Part shown: positions 44,339 to 54,095 of the stretch, one piece after another
Numbering within the stretch: position 1 is the stretch's first letter
Layout of the letters: each line of letters opens with the position of its first letter
Origin: RGIG9115 sp045603225
Lineage (GTDB): Bacteria; Bacillota; Clostridia; UBA1381
DNA length: 64,000 nucleotides
Assembly (NCBI GenBank): GCA_045603225.1
Contig: JAZULT010000065.1
Location: 31,059 to 95,058, forward strand
Reading direction: 5' to 3'
Notes under the pieces: model-generated
Seen by the model: the letters and a program-made list of their open reading frames with translations, nothing else
Told to the model about the DNA's origin: nothing
The model's database searches: none
Made by a program: the position numbers and the translations under genes

Positions 44339-46972
44339 TTATTCTTCCTCAATAAATATAAAATAGAAATCGCTCTGAGCCTGGTCATATTTTGCTCCTG
44401 CTACTACCTTATGTGCCTGACCGCCAAAGCTCTTATAATCCTTTATCATATCTGTTTTTACCTCTTCAACAGTATAATCATCAGTGTGAAGCACGTAAAT
44501 ATATTCACTTTTAAGCGGATATGCATAAGGTATCTCAGCAGAATTTATGTTATTTTCGCTTATAACACTTATATAATTGCCATGTTTTTCTTTCACGTAA
44601 CCGATACTGAACGTCACGTCACTTCCTATAACATTGCTGTTGTTATTATCGTTCTTATCGTAAATTCCATTTGCGTCCTTATCTGCCGGAAATGTTCCGC
44701 TCTTGCTGTCATAAATAAGGTCTACAATTCCAATATTGCCTTCAACATTAAGTCCGTATCTTATAATATTTCCGGGATTCAGCATATCAAGATATTCATC
44801 TGCCGCTTCTTCATCAAGATATTTTTCAATAAGATTAGCTCTTTCATAAAGTGAAACCTTATACATAAGCTCCTTTTCTTCTGTCAGAACGTATTTAACA
44901 TCATGAACAACAGTAAGATATGCATCTGTATTTATTCTTGCAGACTTATTGGTATAGTCTCCATAAAGTATACCTACATTGTAAAGTACGGGATTTTCAT
45001 TGAAGGAATATAATTCAATTTCCTTTTTATAATCATTCCACGGTCTTGTCACAACATATTTTGTTGTATCAGTTGTCGGAACTACCGGGAATCCAAAAAA
45101 TACTACATCAGATGCCGGATAAAATTTCTTCCCGAAATTGCCGTCACCGGATTTATATAAAAGGCTATCTGTTTTATCACAAATCTTATGAAGAGTTGTT
45201 TCTGTCTCAGTGTTTCCGACAGTCTGAGTATCAATCATCGAAACAAGTCCGTCTTCATTCAACTCGTAGCAAATCAGAAGCGGATTAAGCACTTTGTTAC
45301 CGCTGAGAAGCGTATTCGCAGCCTCGAATCCCTTTACACCCTTTCCGTCAAGTTTTATCTTTTCGGCAAAATGTGTTTTCATAATTTCCGATTTTGATGT
45401 AAGAATTGAGGTAAATACCGTTTCTTCGTCATCTTCTGATATATTCAGGCTCAAAAGAACTCCTACCTTACCTGCCTCACTTTCAATTTCCTTTACGTAT
45501 GCTACCTTTCCGTCTGCTGTAAGGAAAAATGTTCCTTTCATACCTATGTATATACTAACAGTTTCCTCAGAAAACGCTTCGTCTGTCAGATAGTATTCAT
45601 TTCCGTTTATGTAAACTTTATCAGAATCAATCATTCTTTCAACATTTCCGGTTATTCTTTCAAATGAAGCCTTTAAAATATAATACTCTTCATCCATGCT
45701 TACTGCCGCAGAAATGATATCATATTCTTTAAGGTTCGAAAATTTAATAACCTTATTGTTTTCATCAACAAGGATATAATCCTTTTCATAAAGATTAAGA
45801 TTATTTCCCAGATAGTCAAATACTATTTCATCTTCTTCATTATATGCCTTGAACACAATATTTACATATTTTGTAATTATAACAACATCGATATACGAGT
45901 CCTTATCGTTATTTACAAGCATAAGGTTACCGCTGGTCATATCAAAAATACCTGCATTGTATTCACTGTTCATATCAAGTGCTTTTCCGTTATAAATATA
46001 GCTTGTATTAACATCAACTGAGGCAGTTTTCTCTCGGTTATCATCGTAATATCTTATTTTCTGTAAATCTGCACTCTCAATATCTGTTGCATCAACGAAA
46101 ATCTCTTCATTTTCGTCCCTTGCTATATATACAATACTTGTTCCCTCTTTTTCACTGAATCTGTAAAATACACGTACATTATATCCAAGATAATTATTCT
46201 GATACTCATCACTTATACCGATAATTTCATTATCAATTCTGAGGAAGTTCTCGTCATAGCTGTCAACATAACTAAGAGCAGTATATGAATTAGCAGTAAC
46301 AACACCTTCCTTTTCGTAAATATCATAGTATTTGCCGAACAGGTTTTCTCCCCTATCATTATCATAAAGGATATTATCTCCTTCAGTGCCTGTCATCTCA
46401 AGCATGGGAGCGGACATAACATTTATAAGAAATTCTGTCATTTCCTCGTATGTAACTGTATCCTCACCGGCTGAAAATCTACTGTTTATTATATCAATTT
46501 CAGATGCCATTGTGACATAGCCGTTCGGGTAACCGATGTAACTGCAGTAATCACCGTAACCGAGAGCACGCATAGCAATTGTTATAGCTTCCATATGGGT
46601 TATTTTATCCGTTGCTCTGTAAGAACCGTTATAACCGTATATAAGACCAATACTGTATGCAGTCATAACGTCATTATAATAAGGCATATCCGGAGTTACA
46701 TCAGAAAACACCTGTTCTCCGGTATAGGCAGTGTTTATTTTCAATGCTCTTATTATGTATTTGAGAAAATCGCTTCTTGTAAGCTCTGCGTTTGTACCAA
46801 GCTTCTCAATTTCTTCATTATTATAAATTCCTATATCACGCAGAAGCTTATACTGACTTTCTCTTTCAATGTTCAGATCAAAATTTCCGTCAGTTGATGC
46901 AGCACCTGCCGAAGCTGTGATAAATGTACTGATAATCAGAACCGTGAAAACTTTAAAAAAGTTTTTAAACAT
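44339..46972 (-). CDS. SLH-domain surface protein
   Basis: 877 residues with a signal peptide (about 1-25). The N-terminal 180 residues hold S-layer-homology repeats: LTRSDFLKYIIRALKI, then VFSDVTPDMPYYNDVMTAYSIG and GYNGSYRATDKITHMEAITIAMRALGYG, which would bind secondary cell-wall polymer. The remaining ~690 residues are beta-rich with segments such as NNYLGYNVRVFYRF and recurring blocks of strands and short turns, a type common in clostridial SLH proteins of unknown role. It is acidic and rich in Asp, Glu and Tyr. It may be a structural layer protein of the surface that displays the other enzymes. It lies in the minus-strand run downstream of the ABC importer genes. Confidence 0.82.
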   Translation of the reverse strand: MFKNFFKVFTVLIISTFITASAGAASTDGNFDLNIERESQYKLLRDIGIYNNEEIEKLGTNAELTRSDFLKYIIRALKINTAYTGEQVFSDVTPDMPYYNDVMTAYSIGLIYGYNGSYRATDKITHMEAITIAMRALGYGDYCSYIGYPNGYVTMASEIDIINSRFSAGEDTVTYEEMTEFLINVMSAPMLEMTGTEGDNILYDNDRGENLFGKYYDIYEKEGVVTANSYTALSYVDSYDENFLRIDNEIIGISDEYQNNYLGYNVRVFYRFSEKEGTSIVYIARDENEEIFVDATDIESADLQKIRYYDDNREKTASVDVNTSYIYNGKALDMNSEYNAGIFDMTSGNLMLVNNDKDSYIDVVIITKYVNIVFKAYNEEDEIVFDYLGNNLNLYEKDYILVDENNKVIKFSNLKEYDIISAAVSMDEEYYILKASFERITGNVERMIDSDKVYINGNEYYLTDEAFSEETVSIYIGMKGTFFLTADGKVAYVKEIESEAGKVGVLLSLNISEDDEETVFTSILTSKSEIMKTHFAEKIKLDGKGVKGFEAANTLLSGNKVLNPLLICYELNEDGLVSMIDTQTVGNTETETTLHKICDKTDSLLYKSGDGNFGKKFYPASDVVFFGFPVVPTTDTTKYVVTRPWNDYKKEIELYSFNENPVLYNVGILYGDYTNKSARINTDAYLTVVHDVKYVLTEEKELMYKVSLYERANLIEKYLDEEAADEYLDMLNPGNIIRYGLNVEGNIGIVDLIYDSKSGTFPADKDANGIYDKNDNNNSNVIGSDVTFSIGYVKEKHGNYISVISENNINSAEIPYAYPLKSEYIYVLHTDDYTVEEVKTDMIKDYKSFGGQAHKVVAGAKYDQAQSDFYFIFIEEE

Positions 46973-47027
46973 ATATAACCGTTAGCTCCTTTCGTAAAAC
47001 CTAAGACCGGACTCTTTTCGGTCTTAT

Positions 47028-48758
47028 TTACATCTTCATTAAAAGTGCATATATAAGCTGTGACATTTCAGCTCTTGTTGCAAACGAACCGGGATAAAAA
47101 TATCCGTCTGATCCGTTTATGATTCCGTTTGTTTGTAAAATGCTTACCGGATTTGCGGCATAGTCCGCAATACTTTCGCTATCCGCAAACGGCTCTGTCG
47201 CAGAATCAATTTCAAAAGCCTTTCCTGCAAAGAGCGCTGTACGGTAAACTATAACTGCCGCATCCTGACGAGTTATATTATCAGCAGGATTGAAACATCC
47301 GTTTTCATCACCTGTAACTATTCCGTGCTGATATGCTGCTGCAACAAAGCATGCAAACCATTCATCACCGGAAACATCCTTAAAATCAGATTCTGCATTA
47401 TCATAATTTATATTAAATGCAACTGATACAAGCTTAATGAACTCTGCTCTTGTTATATTATTTCCGGGACGGAAGCTTCCGTCAGTATAGCCTGAGATTA
47501 TCCCTTTATTTCTCAGATAATCGACAGCAGTATATGCCCAGTGAGAACGTGTGAAATCCGCAAAAAATTCATTTTCGTCCTCAGGCTTTGTCTGTATTTC
47601 ACCGTTACCCGGCACACTTACAGGCTTTGACATTGCCGCATGCGAACCACCACCGCCGGTACCGCCTGACGACCCTCCGCTCTCTACTGTGGTTTTGCTC
47701 TTATCTATCAGAGAATCTATTTTCTCAATCATCTCTTCTAAAGTATCAAAATTTTTATTTGCTATCTGTTTATTGACTGAACTTTTTGATTTGAATGAAT
47801 TATACTTTGAAATATCAATTCCAAGCGATTCTGATGCTGACTTCAGAATCTGAGTAACATTATCTGTATTTGTTACGGTCTCAATCTGAGTAAGAACCGT
47901 ACTTTCTCTGAATTGAAGTGCCACATCATCCATTTTGGTATTTTTCATACGCTCAACGACACGCTCTTTAAAGGCACTGTTTGCGCTTACAAATATATCC
48001 TTTTCCACACATTTATCAATTTCAAGATTTACTGTATTATTGAGGATAAATTCTATACAATCCGATACATCGGGATTTGAAACGCTGAGTTTTTCGGAAA
48101 GAATACGCTGAACAGATTTACTCTCAACTCTTTTGAGAATCTCAGATATGTAATCCGAATTACTGCTTCCGATAAGGCTTCTCGATACATCATTTTTCCC
48201 TGCAGCCGACAAACCATAATAATATTTAAGATTAGAGAAATAGCTGTCCTTATTCGCCTCTAAAAATGCAGTAAGGTTTTTGCTTATTTCATCATTTCCT
48301 GTCGGCTCAAATCCGGACGACGGTTTCTTTATCTTTTCGTTGAACATATCAACTACAGCTTCTGCATCTATTGCTTTGTAATAATACACCTCTTTTACAA
48401 CAGGAGTATTTTCATTTTCAAAGCCCGAAACAAAAACTGTATACCAATCGGTTGTTTCGTCAAATTCAAACGAAAAACTGTATTTTCCGTCTTTAAATTC
48501 TTCTTGCTTAAAATATCTGAGCTTGCTCATAAGCTCATCATCCGTAAGACTCATCGTCTCTTCATGAGTAAGCTTTCCTTGATAAATTGCAATATTAATC
48601 CAGTCTTTTCCGGTATTATCAAAGCTTCCGCTAACTGTAAAGCTTCCGGTAGCATCATCTATAAAAGGCTCCACCGTTGTTTCGGCATACACTGCATTAA
48701 AGGTAAATAACATTACCGATACAGCTGATGCTGTCAACAGGCACTTCCTTATTCCCAT
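47028..48758 (-). CDS. SLH-anchored surface protein with helical middle
   Basis: 576 residues with a signal peptide (1-25). Residues 28-130 form a beta domain. Residues 130-360 are Lys/Glu/Ser-rich and probably helical with no motif I know. A Gly/Ser linker (SGGSSGGTGGGGSH, about 366-379) leads to three SLH repeats (about 400-576) with the usual anchors NITRAEFIKL, NITRQDAAVI and ATRAEMSQLI. SLH triplets hold proteins to pyruvylated cell-wall polymer. The long helical stalk suggests a spacer or scaffold. It is 12 bases after the SLH propeller gene and shares its transcript. Confidence 0.88.
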   Translation of the reverse strand: MGIRKCLLTASAVSVMLFTFNAVYAETTVEPFIDDATGSFTVSGSFDNTGKDWINIAIYQGKLTHEETMSLTDDELMSKLRYFKQEEFKDGKYSFSFEFDETTDWYTVFVSGFENENTPVVKEVYYYKAIDAEAVVDMFNEKIKKPSSGFEPTGNDEISKNLTAFLEANKDSYFSNLKYYYGLSAAGKNDVSRSLIGSSNSDYISEILKRVESKSVQRILSEKLSVSNPDVSDCIEFILNNTVNLEIDKCVEKDIFVSANSAFKERVVERMKNTKMDDVALQFRESTVLTQIETVTNTDNVTQILKSASESLGIDISKYNSFKSKSSVNKQIANKNFDTLEEMIEKIDSLIDKSKTTVESGGSSGGTGGGGSHAAMSKPVSVPGNGEIQTKPEDENEFFADFTRSHWAYTAVDYLRNKGIISGYTDGSFRPGNNITRAEFIKLVSVAFNINYDNAESDFKDVSGDEWFACFVAAAYQHGIVTGDENGCFNPADNITRQDAAVIVYRTALFAGKAFEIDSATEPFADSESIADYAANPVSILQTNGIINGSDGYFYPGSFATRAEMSQLIYALLMKM

Positions 48759-48770
48759 TTTATTTCCTCC

Positions 48771-51700
48771 TCAAATTCTTTTAAGAATGACAAGTAGTTT
48801 GTAAATCATATCCGCAATATCAGCTCTTGCAGCTACATCAGTTCCGTTATAGTTCTCAACATCTGCTATTATTCCGACACCTGCAAGACGCAGAACAGCA
48901 CTGTGTGCATATCCCGCGGAACGACCTGCAAGACTGTTGCATTCTGCTGCTTCTGCTTTTACACCGTATTTATTGAGTATACGGTCCATAATAACAACAG
49001 CTTCATCATATGTTATACTTCTTTTCGCCTCAAAGTTTCCGTTTATGTTTCCTGCTACGAAACCGTTCCCGTAAAGAGCACTCACATTTACAAAATCTCT
49101 GCTGTAAATATCAATATCAGCAAAAATCTGATTCTGCGATTCACTCTTAAGACCGAGAGCCTTCCTTATCATTTCAGCAAACTCGCCTCTTGTAAACGCC
49201 TCATCCGGATAGAAATTCCCGTCATGATATCTGTTAAGAATGCCGGCATTGTAAAGAGCATCAATTTCCTCTGCTACAGGACATTCTTCAGTATCAGTAT
49301 ATATTTTTTCGCTCATATCGTAATATTTATCGTATTCATATACGAAAACACCATGTGATGTTCCCATATAAACTCTCGGTAATGTCGGATGAAATTCCAT
49401 ACACCATACATCACCAAATCCTACAAGACCTTCAACGAGACGCCATGTTTTTCCGCCGTCAAAGGACTCACTGAGACCGATTGCTCTTGCCGAGTTTACA
49501 TGGTCGAGATTACTGACAACCATGTGCTGATGATTATTCGGATTCTGTGCAATATCGTAAAATCCTTCGAGATTTCCCTCCCCCATATACATACCGCTGA
49601 GCTTTGTAACAGTTCCTGCAGTATCTACAAATATACCTCTGTGGAATGTACAATAATATGCTTTATCGTTTACGGAAAGATCCGTTCTTATATTTCTTAT
49701 CGACGAACTTGTGTTAACTGAAAGAATCCAGTTTTCACCTCCGTCATATGACTTATAAATAACAGAGTCAGCCTTTGGACTTATTCCGTATATAAGGTCT
49801 CCGTCAAAAGGCGAAACTGCCATAACCTTATAGTCTAATTGTTTCCATGTTTTACCGTCATCGACACTTACATGATTTCCTGCATAAATTTTATTCGGGT
49901 CAGTGGATGAGAACATTACACAGTAACTGATATTCGTTCCGTCTTTCGGAAGGTCAATTTTCTTCCATGTCCATCCTCCGTCAAGACTTTCAAGAAGTGT
50001 TCCCTTCTTACCCATCATAAGAAATCTGTTTTTATTTTTAGGATCACGTACAGCATCGTTCATATCTCTGATACCATCAAAACGCATATCGTAGGTATCC
50101 TCCGACATATCATTAGTCTGAGCAGGATACGTCTCTCCGTTACCGCTTTGTACAGCTCTTGAAAATCCTCGGTCTGTGTACATTATCCACATATCATTTT
50201 CGTCATCCGGATTAAACCAGAAGCCTACAGCACGGTGACCTGAATACCCACTCGCTGACGGACGCCATGTTTTTCCACCGTCAACTGTTTTAAACCATTC
50301 ACCGTCGAAAGAGTGCCATGCAATATCGGGATTTGTAGGATGAACCGCTATTGGGTCACTGCTTGAACCCCAGTTTGACTCTATATATGCCATCTTTCGG
50401 TCTAAAGTTGAAGTATGCCACGTTTTTCCTCTGTCCTCGCTGTAACGAATTGTGTATCGTCCACCCTTGACAGCGGCAAGAAGTGTACGGTTTCCGTTCT
50501 CATCGGGTGCCATAAACTCAAGCCAGCCTATTCTTATCTGATTCCATCCGGTGCCGTCAGGATAACATTCTCCGGCAAGCTCAAAAACATCGAGCATGAA
50601 GTCCCATGTATAGCCTTCATCAAAGCTTTCAAATACCATATCCTCAACGCATGCATACCAATGCTTTTTATCATCCGGATCAACTATAACATCAAGTACG
50701 TGTCTGTTCGGGAAGCAATCAGGATTTTCAAATGTTTTACCTCCGTCTCTGGATATAAAAATTCCATAATCGTTTGCACCTGTAATTACTATATTATCAT
50801 ATGCTCTGATAAAACCTAAACCTTTATCCTTAAGATCAACATATTCCCATGTATCGCCGAGGTCATCAGACCTTAACACACCACCATTATACGATGCGGC
50901 AAACACTGTTCTTTTTCCGTCCTCACGAACCGGGCCGAAGGCAAAACTTCCGCCCTTTCGTGTAAAGGAAGAATAGCCCGTTATATGTGGATGAACATTA
51001 ACCCAGTTAATACCGCCGTCGGTCGACTTATAAAGCCCCTGACCTACACGGTAGTCTTTCTGACCGAGATATGTACCTTCTCCCATGAGTGCAAATGCGA
51101 TATTTCCGTCATCCGGATAAAATGCCAGTCCCTGTGTACCTACAGGGATAACTCCATAGGCACTAAATTTCCATGTTACTCCGCCATCCTCAGTTCTGTA
51201 AATACTCTGCATATCTGAACCGATTAACAGAACATCGGGATTTTGCGGATTTATTGCAATATTATACGGTGCCTGACCACAGTCACCTCCATAATAATCA
51301 TTTTCAATCTGATAAGGCTCTGCAAGATGATAATTAACCATCCACGGTTTGTATCTCGTGGTTGTATATTTATCAATATCAAGCCCCGATACATCACTTT
51401 TATACACTACAGGCTTGGCATCAAGAGTTAAATTTCTCTGAACAAAACTACTCGTTTTTGAGGATGTAGTATTTTTCCCTTTTTCATACGCCTTTCCGCT
51501 GCCTTCAACCTTAAGCTTAAGTGATGCACCGCTTTTATTTTCTGTAGATCTGAATTCATACACCGTTTCATACGGGTCTGAATCATGTAATATAAAACAA
51601 ATATTGTTTCTGCTGTTAATACTGCTTCTTACATATTCAGTAACATCAACAACAACCTTCTCCCCCTCAACCGGCACAATTCTCTCCAAAATTGCATTGA

Positions 51701-52073
51701 GCGAAGGAGCATTCGATGACGTCATGTTATACGAAGTCATATCCTGATTTGATGCTGTATATAATAAAAGATTCGGATTACACCCCTCCGGCACATTGAT
51801 AGACTCCGGATCTATTTCAAGATAAACCTTATCACCGTTTACCGGTTTTGAATCGAGATGAAAAGAAACATAGGCATTTTCAACGCCGCTACCTTTAACC
51901 GTAATATACGGCAACGTGTAATCGACCTTCTTTTTATTGCCGGACACAATAGAAATATCGTCCGACGGGTAATATTCTTTTGTAACAGTTTTGTCTTCAG
52001 CATACGAAACGCACGCCCCGGCAACATTTATGCTTAACAATGCACCGAGCAATGTACAAATCGTCTTTTTCAT
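48771..52073 (-). CDS. Cell-surface GH74-like propeller protein with SLH anchor
   Basis: 1100 residues with a signal peptide (1-25). Residues 30-195 are a DNRLRE-like beta module with VVDVTEYVRSSI. Residues 235-925 carry at least ten Asp-box turns (RTEDGGVTWK, STDGGINW, SRDGGKTF, KTVDGGKTWR, ESLDGGWTWK, ESFDGGKTWR). D287 in IGSDMQSIYR and D634 in YTDRGFSRA match the positions of the catalytic Asp pair in GH74 tandem propellers. The C-terminal 160 residues are SLH repeats (FTRGEFAEMI, ITYDEAVVIM, AARADIADMI). It is thus a wall-anchored counterpart of the secreted propeller at 39029-41968. It starts 21 bases after the permease gene, linking it to glycan import. GH74-like endo-hydrolase activity is inference. 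Confidence 0.78.
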   Translation of the reverse strand: MKKTICTLLGALLSINVAGACVSYAEDKTVTKEYYPSDDISIVSGNKKKVDYTLPYITVKGSGVENAYVSFHLDSKPVNGDKVYLEIDPESINVPEGCNPNLLLYTASNQDMTSYNMTSSNAPSLNAILERIVPVEGEKVVVDVTEYVRSSINSRNNICFILHDSDPYETVYEFRSTENKSGASLKLKVEGSGKAYEKGKNTTSSKTSSFVQRNLTLDAKPVVYKSDVSGLDIDKYTTTRYKPWMVNYHLAEPYQIENDYYGGDCGQAPYNIAINPQNPDVLLIGSDMQSIYRTEDGGVTWKFSAYGVIPVGTQGLAFYPDDGNIAFALMGEGTYLGQKDYRVGQGLYKSTDGGINWVNVHPHITGYSSFTRKGGSFAFGPVREDGKRTVFAASYNGGVLRSDDLGDTWEYVDLKDKGLGFIRAYDNIVITGANDYGIFISRDGGKTFENPDCFPNRHVLDVIVDPDDKKHWYACVEDMVFESFDEGYTWDFMLDVFELAGECYPDGTGWNQIRIGWLEFMAPDENGNRTLLAAVKGGRYTIRYSEDRGKTWHTSTLDRKMAYIESNWGSSSDPIAVHPTNPDIAWHSFDGEWFKTVDGGKTWRPSASGYSGHRAVGFWFNPDDENDMWIMYTDRGFSRAVQSGNGETYPAQTNDMSEDTYDMRFDGIRDMNDAVRDPKNKNRFLMMGKKGTLLESLDGGWTWKKIDLPKDGTNISYCVMFSSTDPNKIYAGNHVSVDDGKTWKQLDYKVMAVSPFDGDLIYGISPKADSVIYKSYDGGENWILSVNTSSSIRNIRTDLSVNDKAYYCTFHRGIFVDTAGTVTKLSGMYMGEGNLEGFYDIAQNPNNHQHMVVSNLDHVNSARAIGLSESFDGGKTWRLVEGLVGFGDVWCMEFHPTLPRVYMGTSHGVFVYEYDKYYDMSEKIYTDTEECPVAEEIDALYNAGILNRYHDGNFYPDEAFTRGEFAEMIRKALGLKSESQNQIFADIDIYSRDFVNVSALYGNGFVAGNINGNFEAKRSITYDEAVVIMDRILNKYGVKAEAAECNSLAGRSAGYAHSAVLRLAGVGIIADVENYNGTDVAARADIADMIYKLLVILKRI

Positions 52074-52094
52074 ATAACATACTCCTCTTTATTA

Positions 52095-52952
52095 TCAACC
52101 TTTTATTGCACCTTCAGATAAGCCCTTTACATAATATTTATTACAAAGGACAAATGTAAGAAGCACAGGCAAAATTGCAATTGCGGATACCGCAAGCATC
52201 AAAGTCCACGATGTTGAACCCTCTGACGAATTTTTCATATCAATAAGGGCAACCATAAGTGTTCTTTGCTCCGGCTTTGTAAGTGTAAAAATTGCCGGCA
52301 TAAGATATTCGTTCCATAAGCCGTTAAAGGAAAGAATTGTAACCGTTGCCAGGATCGGCTTCAATAGCGGAAGAATTATTGAGAAAAGAATTTTAATAAA
52401 TCCACAGCCGTCTATTTTCGCAGCTTCGTCAATTTCTTTCGGAATTGAATCTATATATCCTTTAATAAGGAAGATAAATACAACCGGTACAGAAAACAGC
52501 TTGACAATCAGAAGACCAACGAGTGTTCTCGGAATATTGAAAAACTGCAATACATCAAATGTCGGATAAATACTGATTGAACCGACAGTTATAAATATAA
52601 GTGAGCCGTAAAGAGCAAACAATCCCTTTTTGAACAGGAACTCACCACGCGAGAACACGTATGCCCCAAGAACTGCATTAAGCAGTGAAAACAAAACACC
52701 GATTATCGTATAATATGTACTGTTCATAAGATAAAGCGGCAGGTCGAAATCCATTGAGCTGAACAGCATTCTATAGTTTTCAAGAGTAAACTCCTTCGGT
52801 ATAACACTATCAGGACTTACCATAAACTCCATATTCGATTTGAATGAGGACAAGAAGGTATATACAATAGGAAATGCCATTATAATTGCAAATAACACCA
52901 AAACTATATATATACATATTTTCGTTAATCTTTTTGAAAGCTTTACTGACAT
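52095..52952 (-). CDS. Carbohydrate ABC transporter permease (MalG type)
   Basis: 285 residues with six predicted membrane segments. The coupling loop EAA motif reads EIDEAAKIDGCGFIKILFSI and the following LPLLKPIL is typical of MalG/AraQ-type permeases. It pairs with the MalF-type permease 21 bases upstream and imports oligosaccharides delivered by the lipoprotein at 54096-55475. No ATPase gene is in the window; Clostridia often use one shared MsmK-type ATPase for several such importers. It starts right after a GAGGGG-type site. Confidence 0.95.
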   Translation of the reverse strand: MSVKLSKRLTKICIYIVLVLFAIIMAFPIVYTFLSSFKSNMEFMVSPDSVIPKEFTLENYRMLFSSMDFDLPLYLMNSTYYTIIGVLFSLLNAVLGAYVFSRGEFLFKKGLFALYGSLIFITVGSISIYPTFDVLQFFNIPRTLVGLLIVKLFSVPVVFIFLIKGYIDSIPKEIDEAAKIDGCGFIKILFSIILPLLKPILATVTILSFNGLWNEYLMPAIFTLTKPEQRTLMVALIDMKNSSEGSTSWTLMLAVSAIAILPVLLTFVLCNKYYVKGLSEGAIKG

Positions 52953-52973
52953 TTTATACTCTTCCCCTCCTTA

Positions 52974-53915
52974 TTAATACATATTTTTCAACTTATTGCT
53001 AAGCTTCATATAACCAAGTCCTACGATACACAAAATCAAGGATGTAACAAATGAAAGTGTTGCACCATAACCGATATTAATTGTTCCCTTAGTGAAACCG
53101 GGCAAGTATGATTTAATTATATGAGCAAGTACCGTAAGTGTTTCTCCACCCGGTGCACCGTTTGTAAGAAGAACAACAAACTCACCGGTCTGAAGTGTAC
53201 CATTGATACCGAGAAGCAGAACTATCTGCATTACCGGTGCAATCATCGGCAGAGTAATCTTATAAAACATTACCCATTTTGAAGCTCCGTCAATCCTTGC
53301 CGCCTCATATAAATCATTAGGCACATTCTGAAGAGCCGCAACAAAGTACAGAATATTAGTTCCTATATTTGCCCATATGCTCGTTATAACAAGAAATGCC
53401 ATAGCGGAATTCTTATTTGAAATCCAGTCAATCGGAATCTTAACAATACCAAGGTTCTTTAAAAATGCATTTATAAATCCAAAAAAGTCGAACAGATTCG
53501 AAAAAACAACAGCTGTAATTGATACCGCAACCATTGTGGGAAAAAAGTAAATTGATCTGAAGATTGTTTTTCCCTTTATCAGTTCATTGTTAAGACAAAC
53601 TGCAACAAACAAAGCAATTGCAAATTCTATCGGAAGTTTGATGACAGTAAACTTAATTGTAGTCAGCCATGACTGAAAATACATGGCATCATTAGTGAAC
53701 AGATTTATAAAATTATCAAGTCCGACAAAATGCGTTTCTGACGGAACTCCGGTATAGTAATAAAATGCCCAACGCAGAGCCCATACAACAGGATAGAAAG
53801 AAAGCAAAACAAGACCTATAAGCTGAATTGAAAGCAGCGCATAACACTGTATTGACTCTTTCTTCTTCCATGCACTTTTGCCACATATATTTGTTGTTTT
53901 TAAAGTAGCCTTCAT
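52974..53915 (-). CDS. Carbohydrate ABC transporter permease (MalF/LplB type)
   Basis: 313 residues from the ATG at 53915, which has GGAGGAA 10 bases upstream; the frame opens further, to 54026, but without a site and through the hairpin region. Six membrane segments are seen, and the EAA loop YEAARIDGASKWVMFYKITLPMIAPV is typical of the binding-protein-dependent sugar permease family. It forms a heterodimer with the downstream permease. A 180-base gap with a hairpin separates it from the binding-protein gene, which is usual where the binding protein is made in excess. Confidence 0.95.
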   Translation of the reverse strand: MKATLKTTNICGKSAWKKKESIQCYALLSIQLIGLVLLSFYPVVWALRWAFYYYTGVPSETHFVGLDNFINLFTNDAMYFQSWLTTIKFTVIKLPIEFAIALFVAVCLNNELIKGKTIFRSIYFFPTMVAVSITAVVFSNLFDFFGFINAFLKNLGIVKIPIDWISNKNSAMAFLVITSIWANIGTNILYFVAALQNVPNDLYEAARIDGASKWVMFYKITLPMIAPVMQIVLLLGINGTLQTGEFVVLLTNGAPGGETLTVLAHIIKSYLPGFTKGTINIGYGATLSFVTSLILCIVGLGYMKLSNKLKNMY

Positions 53916-54010
53916 ATAAGTATTCCTCCAAATTGTGAGATACAAGAAAATAGCAGTGCCAAACGGAATACTAATATCTGCATTCCACTTTAACTTCCCG
54001 CTATAAGTAT

Positions 54011-54044
54011 GTAAGGGCTGTTGCATTAAGCGACAGCCTCTTAC
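54011..54044. repeat. Palindromic element between binding protein and permease genes
   Basis: GTAAGGGCTGTTGC (54011-54024), loop ATTAA, GCGACAGCCTCTTAC (54030-54044): 14-base arms with one bulge and one wobble. It shares the CTGTTGC / 5-base loop design with copies at 3981-4010 and 56511-56535. In this position it could protect the binding-protein message from 3' decay or reduce read-through into the permeases. Confidence 0.7.
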
Positions 54045-54095
54045 AAAATTTACGTATTTACGTTCAAATTATTGATTTTTTTATTTCGCCTTAAA

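Noticed and set aside
48903..49358. 151-codon open frame on the plus strand
   Set aside because: Antisense to the SLH region of the propeller gene; composition and lack of motif mark it as a shadow.
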